A DNA stretch of 64,000 nt. It comes from a virus. Positions 14,922-22,992 of this stretch are shown in pieces. The stretch covers positions 62,001 to 126,000 of IMG/VR virus record IMGVR_UViG_3300024243_000006. One strand, given 5' to 3'. The translations under genes were made by a program, and so were the position numbers. Below the pieces are notes generated by a model. That model was given only the letters and a program-made list of their open reading frames with translations. It was not told the origin of the DNA and did not search any database. Numbering within the stretch: position 1 is the stretch's first letter; each line of letters opens with the position of its first letter.

Positions 14922-14933
14922 CAGGGATTAGTC

Positions 14934-16121
14934 ATGGGAACAGTAGATAGATATACAGATGATTTAAAAGTAAAGCTCTCGTCAGGAAAGACGTTAACGC
15001 TTGATGCGGATACGGTTGCCTTCACAGGTGATGTGTCAATATCAGGTGCGTTAGGCAACACGACAATCACTGGTAGTTTGTCAGTATCAAGTACGGCAAC
15101 ATTCAGTGGCTCCATAGTGGCCAATGGCGATATCACAAGAGCCGCTACTTTATCGATCACAGCAACCGGTGTTTCTTCGGATCTAACGTTAACATCAGGA
15201 AGGGACATTAACTTAGTCGGAAACGACGATATTAATGTGACTCCAACAAATGATTACGATTTGACTGCTGGAGACGAGGTTAATATAACCTCTGGCACCA
15301 CCTGTGCGGTGATTGCATATTCATCGCTGTCATTGACTGGAGCCTTTGGCCTAACTCAATGTGCGGTAAATATAAGTTCTTCTGGGCTCTTCCTTTCTGG
15401 AACACAAGACTCCACTTATGTGGTGGACCTTTTGAACAGGTCAACGACTGTTGGCTCTGATGTCTTAATGGTTAGAACCTTGACAGAGTCTCCATCTTCC
15501 TCGACAAGATACGCGACATTTGCTTCCGGTGCTGCTCAGACCACAAGAGGTTTGATCAGGGGAGCAGCTACCGCAACATCGAGTGCCTTCTATTCGGAAG
15601 GAACATCTGGAGACTCCGCAGCGTATGGTATTTCACCAGACAATGTAGAAGTCAATAGTACGGGAGACTGCGTATTCGTTTCCGGTTCTGCTGATTATGG
15701 TGAGTTCATTGAGTGTGGCGATTTAAGTGAGTGGCCCGTAGAGGTTCCAGAGGGTGACAAATACCTCGGACTACCAGAGGGCTACATAGTGTATGTAAGG
15801 GATAAGGCATTCTACAAAGAAGGCCCAGGGACACCGATGGTGGTATCTCATAGATCAATCATTGTTGGTAACGAAAGAGTTGACGAAGAATCAGTTGGAC
15901 AGGTAATGTCCTTCATTGGTCAGGTTCCTGTATTGGTTACAGGAGTTGTCAACTCTGGAGACTTGCTCATCCCTACAGGAGATTTCTATGCAGAAGCATT
16001 CTCTCCTGATAACATTACCTTAGCTCAGTATATGAGAGCAATAGGTACAGCGTGGGAGTCTTCTGATAAAGAAGACATGAAGAGGGTCATGTGTTCTGTG
16101 GGTGTAAAAAACACTTATTGA
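14934..16121 (+). CDS. Fibre-like structural protein with C-terminal G2-type domain
   Basis: A 395-residue protein rich in Ser, Thr, Gly and Val with short repeated strand motifs (for example SISGALGNTTITGSLSVSS) through about residue 130. This is the pattern of trimeric beta-helical tail fibres. The C-terminal part has IGQVPVLVTGVVNSGDLLIPTG, which resembles the intramolecular chaperone (peptidase G2-like) domains at the ends of phage fibres. ATG start with CAGGGATTAG upstream. The exact place in the virion cannot be told. Confidence 0.7.
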   Translation: MGTVDRYTDDLKVKLSSGKTLTLDADTVAFTGDVSISGALGNTTITGSLSVSSTATFSGSIVANGDITRAATLSITATGVSSDLTLTSGRDINLVGNDDINVTPTNDYDLTAGDEVNITSGTTCAVIAYSSLSLTGAFGLTQCAVNISSSGLFLSGTQDSTYVVDLLNRSTTVGSDVLMVRTLTESPSSSTRYATFASGAAQTTRGLIRGAATATSSAFYSEGTSGDSAAYGISPDNVEVNSTGDCVFVSGSADYGEFIECGDLSEWPVEVPEGDKYLGLPEGYIVYVRDKAFYKEGPGTPMVVSHRSIIVGNERVDEESVGQVMSFIGQVPVLVTGVVNSGDLLIPTGDFYAEAFSPDNITLAQYMRAIGTAWESSDKEDMKRVMCSVGVKNTY

Positions 16122-16156
16122 TAACAAACATATAATTGAAACTTGTTGAGGTAAAT

Positions 16157-16402
16157 ATGACCACAGAAGATAATGTATATACGTGGATTTGTCTGCGTTA
16201 CGATTCCGTTGGCTTGGTGACTGCTGAGCTTAGATGGGACAATGAAACAGTTGAAACTCTTGGAGGCTCACACTCAAAGTGGACTCCGGTGAAATTTCAT
16301 GCACAGAGCAAATGGGGCAATAGCCTGCCGATTCATTGGCATGGTTACGAGATCCCTGAGGCTGTCAAAATCGATGGAGTCATCGAAGTATCGGAAGACT
16401 GA
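16157..16402 (+). CDS. Hypothetical protein
   Basis: An 81-residue protein with ATG at 16157 and GAGGT upstream. An earlier in-frame TTG has no good ribosome-binding site. The sequence is Trp- and His-rich and beta-like. The next gene begins on its stop codon. Confidence 0.55.
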   Translation: MTTEDNVYTWICLRYDSVGLVTAELRWDNETVETLGGSHSKWTPVKFHAQSKWGNSLPIHWHGYEIPEAVKIDGVIEVSED

Positions 16403-16701
16403 TGACTGACGTAGTAATGTATGATTTACTTGATCAGCCACTGCGTATCGGTGACGAAGTCATTTATGCAAATAGTGGCCGCTTATGGAAAGGCAAGCTC
16501 CTTTATGTAAGCGGCCTCACTTGCGGATCTTGTCAGATAACAGTTCCAGAACTTGGTGGCAGGGTTGTAACGTTGCAACTTAGGAAGAGTAGAACTCCTT
16601 CTTATATCAGGACCTCTCAGCGTAAGCAGATTGAAACTGGTGAGTTTAAGATTAAGAGTTCAAGGTTAATTAAGATAGAGAAAGGTTCTGTGAAAGAGTA
16701 A
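16402..16701 (+). CDS. Small basic protein with SH3-like start
   Basis: A 99-residue protein whose ATG overlaps the upstream stop. RIGDEVIYANSGRLWKGKLLYV suggests an SH3/KOW-like barrel at about residues 15-45; the rest is basic. It ends nine bases before the tmRNA. The function is unknown, although RNA binding would fit. Confidence 0.55.
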   Translation: MTDVVMYDLLDQPLRIGDEVIYANSGRLWKGKLLYVSGLTCGSCQITVPELGGRVVTLQLRKSRTPSYIRTSQRKQIETGEFKIKSSRLIKIEKGSVKE

Positions 16702-16710
16702 TAAAAACTC

Positions 16711-17113
16711 GGGGGCGTTTTGGATTCGACCGGGTAACAGATAGGAATAGTGCAAGCCGATCAAGGTAACTCAGATCGTTATAAGCGTTACAAAAAACAA
16801 ACTAGTTGACGACTATTCATTCGTGTACGCAAACGCAGGCAGAGGCTTCGGCGCTCCTGTAGTAGCATACGCCTAATTCCGATTTAGGCATGTGGACTCT
16901 GTGTTCCATATATCCAAACACAGATAAGTGGTTGAACGCACTGACATAAACATTGTTCAAAAATGGAGTAGCCCGAAAGGGAGGAGGCGTCTATCATTTG
17001 GCGTCAGGGGATAAAATGAATACTTTGCCTATTTAGAGAAATGGGATAAGCTTGTGAACGACTTGAAATTGACGTTATGCGACACGAGGGTTCGACTCCC
17101 TCCGCCTCCACCA
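16711..17113 (+). ncRNA. ssrA: tmRNA
   Basis: The 5' end GGGGGCGTTTTGGATTCGAC is diagnostic of tmRNA. It pairs with the 3' end CGCCTCC, followed by ACCA. The T arm GAGGG/CCCTC has loop TTCGACT. The internal tag frame ends at TAA 16874-16876 with ...GAPVVAYA. If it resumes at GAC 16808 after TAGTT, the tag has 22 residues starting DDYSFVYANAG. The terminal AYA differs from the common LAA end recognised by host proteases. The RNA should rescue stalled ribosomes using host SmpB. An HNH gene follows at once. Confidence 0.95.
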
Positions 17114-17120
17114 TCAAAAC

Positions 17121-17161
17121 TTGCCTGCTCCACCTTAATTGCGTATAATTAAGGTGGAGGG
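17121..17161 (+). promoter_or_regulatory. Consensus promoter embedded in an RBS-blocking hairpin
   Basis: A perfect 13-bp inverted repeat, 17128-17140 with 17147-17159, surrounds GCGTAT. Its right arm contains the HNH gene's ribosome-binding site GGAGGG at 17156-17161. A sigma70-type promoter is superimposed: TTGCCT at 17121-17126, 17 bases, then TATAAT at 17144-17149. A transcript starting about 7 bases later would begin at the ribosome-binding site and lack the left arm, leaving the site free. Read-through RNA from upstream would fold and hide it. Confidence 0.65.
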
Positions 17162-17166
17162 CAAAT

Positions 17167-17760
17167 ATGTCACAAATAGAGTTAACTTGCGAAATATGCG
17201 GAACTACCTTTAGTAGGGCTAAGAAAGAGTACAATAGATCTCTTAAGCTTGACAGGAGAATGTTCTGTTCAAGAAGCTGCACAGGAAAAGGTGTTAAGAA
17301 TAATCTTGGAGACCAATTAGGTATAGGCAGACCTTCTAATTTGAATTCTGGAAATAGACAAGATGAATATTCCCCATTTAGATACTTTGTAAAAAAAGCG
17401 CGTGAAAGAAAGCACAAGTATGATATAGATGTAGAATATCTTAAAGTCTTATGGGAAATACAAGATGGTAGGTGTGCATTGAGCGGGCTAAAGATGGTAT
17501 TGCCAAAGAATGCATCTGTTTGGGAAAAAGATAAAGGCAATCCTTGGAAGCCAAGTCTCGACAGAACGGATCCCTCTGTTGGCTATATGAAGGGCAATGT
17601 TAGATTTGTTTGCAATATTGGAAACCTTTGCAAAAACATTTGGCCAGACGATACCGTGTACCATTTCTGCAAAGAGGTAGCGAAGAATATGGCAAAGCCT
17701 GTGCGTTGCGGCGGATTAGATTATAAGGAGGCAGAGGATGGGCAAGAAAGAAGCTCTTGA
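17167..17760 (+). CDS. HNH-type homing endonuclease, free-standing
   Basis: A 197-residue protein. CEIC at 9-12 and CSRSC near 35-39 form a zinc-finger-like pair. The nuclease core includes DGRCALSGL and SLDRTDPSVGYMKGNVRFVC, the layout of phage HNH-like endonucleases where an Asp-Arg pair and an Asn replace classic HNH residues. It sits directly behind the tmRNA 3' end, a typical landing place for mobile genes. It has its own promoter and hairpin control. The target site is unknown. Confidence 0.82.
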   Translation: MSQIELTCEICGTTFSRAKKEYNRSLKLDRRMFCSRSCTGKGVKNNLGDQLGIGRPSNLNSGNRQDEYSPFRYFVKKARERKHKYDIDVEYLKVLWEIQDGRCALSGLKMVLPKNASVWEKDKGNPWKPSLDRTDPSVGYMKGNVRFVCNIGNLCKNIWPDDTVYHFCKEVAKNMAKPVRCGGLDYKEAEDGQERSS

Positions 17761-17851
17761 AGAGGAAATCAAAAGGTTAGAATTAAAACTTGAGAAACTT
17801 AAATCTGTTGAAAAGTGGATTAGGCCGCTCTCAGATTATTCTGACGAATAG
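17738..17851 (+). CDS. Small coiled-coil protein, 37 residues
   Basis: ATG follows AAGGAGGCAGAGG inside the HNH gene's end and opens a 37-residue frame. Residues 4-25 form a Leu/Glu/Lys heptad-like helix (EEEIKRLELKLEKLK). The strong ribosome-binding site and clean overlap support translation. A short helical adaptor or bundle protein is possible. Confidence 0.5.
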   Translation: MGKKEALEEEIKRLELKLEKLKSVEKWIRPLSDYSDE

Positions 17852-17857
17852 AAGATA

Positions 17858-18022
17858 ATGGAATTTGATTTGCTTTATGGGCAAGCTTTAGAGCATTTAA
17901 ACGAAATAGAGTCTTCAGGATATGCCGATGATGATGCTGCGCATTATATGTTTAAATCCATGATGGATCTGTTATCTCCATTTGATTCTTCAATTTGGGA
18001 CTATTACAATTCATTAACGTAA
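17858..18022 (+). CDS. Hypothetical small protein, 54 residues
   Basis: ATG follows GAAGATA, six bases after the preceding stop. The product is acidic and helical with no recognised motif. It sits in a continuous run of small overlapping genes from 17738 to 20867. Confidence 0.45.
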   Translation: MEFDLLYGQALEHLNEIESSGYADDDAAHYMFKSMMDLLSPFDSSIWDYYNSLT

Positions 18023-18034
18023 TAAGGAGAGAAA

Positions 18035-18298
18035 GTGCTAAGTAGAGCTGAGAAACTTGCTAAGCTATCTGAATGGATAGAGGCTCGTAAGCAATACTCT
18101 AAGGTATGTAACGATGCAATCTCTCTGTTGAAAAAGGACCTTTCGGTAAATTGCGATCATCCAGAGGATTTTGTTTCACCATACAGGTGGGAATGGGATG
18201 ATGGATATGGGAAACAGAAGATGATGGACGGTAAGCGCTGTACCATATGTCTCAAAGTCAAGCGATGGGATAGTAGCAGTATTTGGAGTGATGAGTGA
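18035..18298 (+). CDS. Small protein with possible zinc site
   Basis: An 87-residue protein, GTG start after AAGGAGAG. CDH at about 45 and CTIC near 74 could form a Cys/His metal site, similar in spacing to phage proteins that bind one zinc. No family is recognised. The stop overlaps the next start. Confidence 0.55.
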   Translation: MLSRAEKLAKLSEWIEARKQYSKVCNDAISLLKKDLSVNCDHPEDFVSPYRWEWDDGYGKQKMMDGKRCTICLKVKRWDSSSIWSDE

Positions 18299-18513
18299 TA
18301 CACGTTTTAACTTTTGATATGACATCTGTGTCTGGAGACGAGCATTCGGCTCATATTGTTCTTAACTCAAAAGAGGATGCCGAAAAGGTCCAGAGATATC
18401 TTATTGAGAACAACGTAGTTAATGGCTCATGTCCTTTTCACAATTTTGATATTTCACCTTATGTTCCGGAAAAGTCAATGTCATTTGAAGAATGGAAGGA
18501 AAGGTGGGGATGA
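18295..18513 (+). CDS. Hypothetical protein
   Basis: A 72-residue protein with GTG start overlapping the upstream stop by four bases. It contains a KEDAEKVQRYL helix and CPFHNFDISPY. No recognised family. Confidence 0.5.
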   Translation: MIHVLTFDMTSVSGDEHSAHIVLNSKEDAEKVQRYLIENNVVNGSCPFHNFDISPYVPEKSMSFEEWKERWG

Positions 18514-18686
18514 TCAAACGGTTCATTCTGAAAAAGCTTCTTCCTTTCAGGGAGAGATATTGGGTTATTGTGACTTTTGAGGATCACACAACTGATGAGT
18601 GGCCTGAGGATGTACGGAAATATCATTACGACAGATGTGCTAAGCTGAGAGAGCAGGAAAGACGAAACGAAGGAAGAAAAAAATAA
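18510..18686 (+). CDS. Small basic protein
   Basis: A 58-residue protein. The ATG at 18510 overlaps the preceding stop and has AGGTGGGG upstream; the in-frame ATG at 18492 is earlier but less well placed. Lys- and Arg-rich at both ends (IKRFILKKLL and RRNEGRKK). Confidence 0.5.
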   Translation: MIKRFILKKLLPFRERYWVIVTFEDHTTDEWPEDVRKYHYDRCAKLREQERRNEGRKK

Positions 18687-18688
18687 AA

Positions 18689-18916
18689 ATGCTGGATAGG
18701 AGCTTCATTGCAGACGTGGAAAAAGCTGCTTACGAATCTCTTACGAATAATGAGTCGTTCGAGATTATGGATGTGAGGATTTTCGAAAAATTCGATAGGA
18801 TTTATCTATCAAATGACGGAAAGCTTGAATTTGTAATGAATAGTAATGCTCGTTCAAAAAGGCTTGCGGCGCAAAGGCTATCGATAATTGTGCAGGTTAA
18901 ATTATATTTAGAATGA
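18689..18916 (+). CDS. Hypothetical protein
   Basis: A 75-residue helical protein starting two bases after the previous stop. No strong ribosome-binding site, so coupled translation is likely. No recognised family. Confidence 0.5.
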   Translation: MLDRSFIADVEKAAYESLTNNESFEIMDVRIFEKFDRIYLSNDGKLEFVMNSNARSKRLAAQRLSIIVQVKLYLE

Positions 18917-18931
18917 TAACATGGAGAAAGG

Positions 18932-19111
18932 ATGATTTGGATATTAGAAGTAGATCTTCCATACGAATTCTATTTTGAGAATTACGAAGAGTTGCCATAT
19001 ATTCAGCGAATTCTGCATTTGATTTCTGATGAACTATGTGTGCAGTACATTGGTAAAGACGGAGAAGAACACGTCGCCGTAATTTATATCGAAGAGGAAC
19101 TTAAAAGATGA
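18932..19111 (+). CDS. Hypothetical acidic protein, 59 residues
   Basis: ATG at 18932 with GGAGAAAGG upstream. The product is acidic with aromatic residues, and its stop overlaps the next ATG by four bases. No recognised motif. Confidence 0.5.
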   Translation: MIWILEVDLPYEFYFENYEELPYIQRILHLISDELCVQYIGKDGEEHVAVIYIEEELKR

Positions 19112-19467
19112 AATATGATTTTGTACCAGTAAAGACCAGAGCCCCTAAGTTGATGTGGGAGATTGTAGCAGAGTTTATGCACGGAGATGCAGATCACTAT
19201 TCAAAAGAGAAAGTGAAGTTCGCAGAAGAGGACGACTTTCTTGAGAAGGTAAAGATCTTAAAAGACAGGTTGGCTTATCGTCAGAAGTTCTGGAACGCAG
19301 CGATTGATTCAAACAATGCCTGGGCGGACGAACAAGAGGGTTGGCTGGAAGTGCCATTTGAGTATGGATCAGATAGTAGCTGGAGAGCTGACATTGATGG
19401 CTTTGAATGTTTCTACTATGATGAAAACGGTGTTAAGTTCAAGGTGGTTTTCAATGAAGAAGGTTGA
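19108..19467 (+). CDS. Hypothetical protein
   Basis: A 119-residue acidic protein with several Trp residues; ATG overlaps the preceding stop (ATGA). No recognised family. It overlaps the next gene by 14 bases. Confidence 0.55.
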   Translation: MKYDFVPVKTRAPKLMWEIVAEFMHGDADHYSKEKVKFAEEDDFLEKVKILKDRLAYRQKFWNAAIDSNNAWADEQEGWLEVPFEYGSDSSWRADIDGFECFYYDENGVKFKVVFNEEG

Positions 19468-19675
19468 GCTAAATATTCCTTATGCCCTTAAGGTAAAGGA
19501 CTATCACGATCTATATGATTACGCTAAGATGTTTAAGAACCTTAGTGTGCTTATAGAAATGGAAGAGATCGGATTTGATGGCACTGATTATATCGGCATC
19601 GTCTACATAGATAAAGGTTCAGAGTATGAGGCTTTGAGGCGAGAACTCATTGAGGATACGTGGCAAGTCGTATAG
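19454..19675 (+). CDS. Hypothetical protein
   Basis: A 73-residue protein, ATG at 19454 inside the end of the preceding gene. The frame is open far upstream but that stretch is covered by the other gene. Acidic helix-strand pattern, no motif. Confidence 0.5.
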   Translation: MKKVELNIPYALKVKDYHDLYDYAKMFKNLSVLIEMEEIGFDGTDYIGIVYIDKGSEYEALRRELIEDTWQVV

Positions 19676-19685
19676 AGAGGTAACA

Positions 19686-20255
19686 ATGAATGAGATAACC
19701 ATAGCTGGAGCAAGATTCCTCGTCGGAAAATTGCCGGAGCATCTAACCCTTGACAAGGATGAGTTCGAAAAGCTATGGGAGATTCGTCCGTCACATTTCA
19801 ATGCGATCAGGATGTTTGACAAAGAAGTCTTTATCCCAAGATGGCAACAAGCCTATGGGAAAAATTATTTCTTTTCAAACCAGACAAGCGAAGCGCTGCC
19901 GATCACAAAAGAACTTGAGCCGTTTCTGCTATGGGCACAGACATTCAATCCTGCATATAACGGGTTGCTTCTTAACTGGTACGACTCCGATCTAAAGCAC
20001 TACATAGGTAGGCATACGGATAGCACCACAGGACTCGTAAAGGGCTCGCATATAATTACCGCATCACTTGGTGCAGACAGAGCCTTCCGAATTAGGGAGC
20101 GCGGTAAGGGTAAAGGTTTTGAGGACTATATTGTCTCTAACGGTTCTGTAGTTGTCATACCTTGGGAGACCAACCGCACGCACACGCACGAGGTTCCTTA
20201 TCATGGGAAGTACTCAGGCAAAAGAATTTCTGTAACAGCAAGGGCATTTGTATGA
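19686..20255 (+). CDS. AlkB-like 2-oxoglutarate/Fe(II) dioxygenase
   Basis: A 189-residue protein with the AlkB core. NWYDSDLKHYIGRHTD gives the iron ligands His110 and Asp112, and THTHEVPY supplies the second His (166 or 168). GKRISVTAR provides the RxxxxxR pair (180 and 186) that binds 2-oxoglutarate. AlkB proteins remove methyl damage from DNA or RNA. ATG at 19686 follows AGAGGTAAC. In this phage it may repair DNA or RNA or act on a modified base; the substrate is not known. Confidence 0.85.
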   Translation: MNEITIAGARFLVGKLPEHLTLDKDEFEKLWEIRPSHFNAIRMFDKEVFIPRWQQAYGKNYFFSNQTSEALPITKELEPFLLWAQTFNPAYNGLLLNWYDSDLKHYIGRHTDSTTGLVKGSHIITASLGADRAFRIRERGKGKGFEDYIVSNGSVVVIPWETNRTHTHEVPYHGKYSGKRISVTARAFV

Positions 20256-20629
20256 GAGATGAACTTCAGCAAAAAATATATGACAAGTATCCTGAAATGT
20301 TTAATAATCGTTATCATACAGAAATTCTATGTGGTGATTGCTGGCTTCCAATTGTAGATGCAGCTTGCCAAAAAATAAAGAGACGACTTAAGGGTACAGG
20401 ACACTTTGTAAGGTTTATTTCAATTAGTAGCTTATCGTATCCCCCTTCTCTTGGATTTTTGGGACCAGCGAGACTAAGATTTACTTGGACTTTGGTAAGA
20501 AGAGAATTTTATACACATAATGAACCGAGCAATCAGGGCAAGATTTTGATCGGGGAAGTTAAAGAGATTTTATGCATGGCTACACGTTTGTCTTTGCTGA
20601 TACCAGAGGAGATCATAAATGATCGGTAA
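20252..20629 (+). CDS. Hypothetical protein
   Basis: A 125-residue protein with ATG overlapping the AlkB stop. It contains CGDCW near residue 26 and ends PEEIIND. Pattern resembles small phage proteins of unknown role. It overlaps the next gene by 11 bases. Confidence 0.55.
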   Translation: MRDELQQKIYDKYPEMFNNRYHTEILCGDCWLPIVDAACQKIKRRLKGTGHFVRFISISSLSYPPSLGFLGPARLRFTWTLVRREFYTHNEPSNQGKILIGEVKEILCMATRLSLLIPEEIINDR

Positions 20630-20867
20630 ATTATTCGAGTCTATTAACAAGGTGAGAGAGATTAACTCGGAGCATTGTTATCACAAGGTTCTCGTGTTTG
20701 ATGAGGATGGGCATTACGAAACTCTCATGATGACGGAACACGAGTTATCTGTAATTAGACAGCGCTCAGAGAGGAACCGTGACGAGGAGCTTGTTCCTAA
20801 GTGGCATGACAAGGCTTATGTTTCTGCTGTTTTTTCGGTAAAGAGTCTATTCGCCAAAGTTTTCTAA
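20619..20867 (+). CDS. Hypothetical protein
   Basis: An 82-residue charged protein, ATG start with GAGGAG upstream. Its stop codon lies inside promoter-like copy C. No recognised family. It is the last gene of the small-gene run that begins at 17738. Confidence 0.55.
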   Translation: MIGKLFESINKVREINSEHCYHKVLVFDEDGHYETLMMTEHELSVIRQRSERNRDEELVPKWHDKAYVSAVFSVKSLFAKVF

Positions 20868-20889
20868 ATTTCCCATAAGATGTTATAGG
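20858..20889 (+). promoter_or_regulatory. Recurrent promoter-like motif, copy C
   Basis: Reads TTTTCTAA, TTTCCCATAAG and GTTATAGG at the standard spacing, one of the best copies. Unlike the others it faces the 3' end of the minus-strand gene at 20907. A transcript from it would run antisense through that gene before reaching the + strand gene at 21868. Confidence 0.6.
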
Positions 20890-20906
20890 ATGACGTAGCC
20901 TTTGTT

Positions 20907-21833
20907 TTACGCGATTGAAGCCCACCAAGCTTCGGCGTCAAAGTTCTCATCTTCATCGGCTAATGGCAATTCTTCCGAATCATCAGGCGTAGGCGCCTGC
21001 TGCTCAATAAGGGAAGCAATTGCCATTTGTGCTGTACCGGTAATGAATTCAAGGTTTGGCAGATAAAGAGTCTTCATGAACTTCTCGGCAGGAGCTTCAA
21101 CAGCGAGCCATAGAAGCATAGAGATACCAAAGTCTATTGCGGAGACTGTCAAGCCTCCAATTCCAAGACCTGCGAAATATCCCAATACTGTCGGCATCAA
21201 TAGGAGGATATCTTTAAACCCGTCAAGAAGATTGACGACAAAAGAAATTCCTTCGTCCCACAGTAAGCTGCCAGATTTTGTAAGTTCTACAACGGTTTTG
21301 AGTTCGACTGGAGACTCGGAATACTCTTTAGCTTTGCTCATCATTTTTGCAGGCTGTAGTGTGTCCATCCAGTTAAGGCCAACGTCACCAGATTTACCCT
21401 GTACTTTTTTGAATTCCTGAAAGCCATAATACACATTCTTAATGGCTATTAAGAAACTGAATAGTGGAGCAGCTTTGCCGAGCAGAGCCATAGCTCCTGC
21501 TTCTTTAACAAAGAAATCCTCTGATGTCATATTCATATTTGACATTACAACCCTAAGCTTCTCAGCAGAATCTTTAATATCTTCAGGGTCAGCTTCTTTT
21601 AGCGCCGCTGCATCTTTAAGGTTTTTTGCAGCTTCAACGAGGTATACTATAGCTTTAGTTTGCACCTGAGTTTCGTGAGGACGTTCGATCTCATTGAGAA
21701 CTGCTTTCCACGCCTCAAGGTCTCCGCCAACGATATTTGCAGACTTGATTAGCAAGTGCGTAAGCTCGTCGGCTTCGCGGTTAAGGTTGGCTTCTTTTAG
21801 GATATCAATAAGGTATTTAAGTTCTTTGTCCAC
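20907..21833 (-). CDS. Membrane protein with L-x2-L...AD N-terminal motif
   Basis: A 308-residue protein, the longer of two minus-strand genes. It starts MDKELKYLIDILKEANL, followed by READELTHLL, a helical motif that also occurs inside the proteins at 28052 and 29611. Hydrophobic segments near 118-133 and 205-245 could cross a membrane. The C-terminus is acidic (DEDENFDAEAWW). Start by ATG with AGGAGC on the minus strand. A virion or injected protein is possible, given the shared motif with probable structural proteins. No named family. Confidence 0.65.
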   Translation of the reverse strand: MDKELKYLIDILKEANLNREADELTHLLIKSANIVGGDLEAWKAVLNEIERPHETQVQTKAIVYLVEAAKNLKDAAALKEADPEDIKDSAEKLRVVMSNMNMTSEDFFVKEAGAMALLGKAAPLFSFLIAIKNVYYGFQEFKKVQGKSGDVGLNWMDTLQPAKMMSKAKEYSESPVELKTVVELTKSGSLLWDEGISFVVNLLDGFKDILLLMPTVLGYFAGLGIGGLTVSAIDFGISMLLWLAVEAPAEKFMKTLYLPNLEFITGTAQMAIASLIEQQAPTPDDSEELPLADEDENFDAEAWWASIA

Positions 21834-21867
21834 TGACTGCTCCTAAGCATAAAGGTTTTATTAGTAA

Positions 21868-22992
21868 ATGAATATAATTCAAGCCAGTAATGCTAACGTA
21901 GTAAGGGTTGCGGAGTATTTCCTACCAAAGGAAATTACAAATCAAAACTTAATAATAGCAGGTGGGTTTGCTACGTGGCTGCTATATTTGCATAAGACCG
22001 TAGAAGATTGGGATAAGTTTTTTGCAGACTTAGATGTGAGTCTCATAAATCTTGAGGATAAACGGTTAAAGGATGAAGCGACAAAAGGTATTGCGAAATT
22101 TGGAGATATAGATATCTGGATTCCGGAGAACCATTCTTTAAGAAAGATGAAAATAATCACAAGTCAGGAGCTTTATCCCTTTGGCCTTAAAGAAAACGCA
22201 GGACTTGTGGAGAAAAGTCTTGCTTCCGAGAAATCATTTGAGAAAAGCTTCGGCATTTCCTCTGACCTTCTGAAGGTTAGCAGATTCGCACACACATATA
22301 GGCTTGAGCATACAGTTAAACTTTTAGGAAAAATAGCGGTTCCGTCAGTGTTCGGCTTGTTTGAGCCAATTGTAATTCCGTATAGAAAGCGAATTAAAAT
22401 GAGGAATGCTTTTCAGATTATAAGAAGAACCTGTGATTCGTTAGAGGAAGTTTTTTCTACATTTGATTTTCACCATACAAGAGCAGCCTACTACAATGGC
22501 TTACTACACTTTACAAAAAAAGCTGAGAGGACTTTCGAAGAGAAGACAATCTTTCCGACAAAGAGTTTCCTTGAGCGACACGATAGCATATCTATTAACT
22601 CTGCCTGTAGAGCATTTAAGTATATGGAGAGGTACGGATTTGGCTTCTCAGAAGACTTGGCAGATAAGATTGCGGACCTGTATCTTCAAGTTGGAATAGC
22701 AGAGGATACTGCGGATTATGTTGGCCCTCCAAAATATGCCATCATCAATTTATTCAATGCAACGAATCTCACCCCAGAGTATGATCCAGATTATTTAATC
22801 TTTTTTTCAGAGATCACTCCAGAAACCTTGAGTAAGGTTAAAGGTATTTATCTTAAAAGATTTCTAACATCATTTAAGACATTTTCGAGAATGTCATGCT
22901 TTAAAGATGAGTATATAGGTTTGTTGCTATGTTGCGACATGGAAGAAATAAGTAAAGTAATCGAGAGGCGACTATATGAACAATCCGACTGA
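21868..22992 (+). CDS. Nucleotidyltransferase-like protein
   Basis: A 374-residue protein. IIAGGFATWLL (GG at 32-33) followed by FGDIDIWI (Asp80 and Asp82) is the core signature of the polymerase-beta nucleotidyltransferase fold. FDFHHTRAAYYNG and a C-terminal SACRAFKYMERYGF helix resemble phage and giant-virus relatives of unknown substrate. The start ATG has only a weak upstream site. It is divergent from the minus-strand gene with 34 bases between them. Activity is not proven. Confidence 0.6.
   Translation: MNIIQASNANVVRVAEYFLPKEITNQNLIIAGGFATWLLYLHKTVEDWDKFFADLDVSLINLEDKRLKDEATKGIAKFGDIDIWIPENHSLRKMKIITSQELYPFGLKENAGLVEKSLASEKSFEKSFGISSDLLKVSRFAHTYRLEHTVKLLGKIAVPSVFGLFEPIVIPYRKRIKMRNAFQIIRRTCDSLEEVFSTFDFHHTRAAYYNGLLHFTKKAERTFEEKTIFPTKSFLERHDSISINSACRAFKYMERYGFGFSEDLADKIADLYLQVGIAEDTADYVGPPKYAIINLFNATNLTPEYDPDYLIFFSEITPETLSKVKGIYLKRFLTSFKTFSRMSCFKDEYIGLLLCCDMEEISKVIERRLYEQSD

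Noticed and set aside
17004-17540. 178-residue minus-strand open frame over the tmRNA end and HNH gene
   Set aside because: It crosses the structured tmRNA 3' end and opposes a clear HNH protein. It has no start signal and no recognisable domain.
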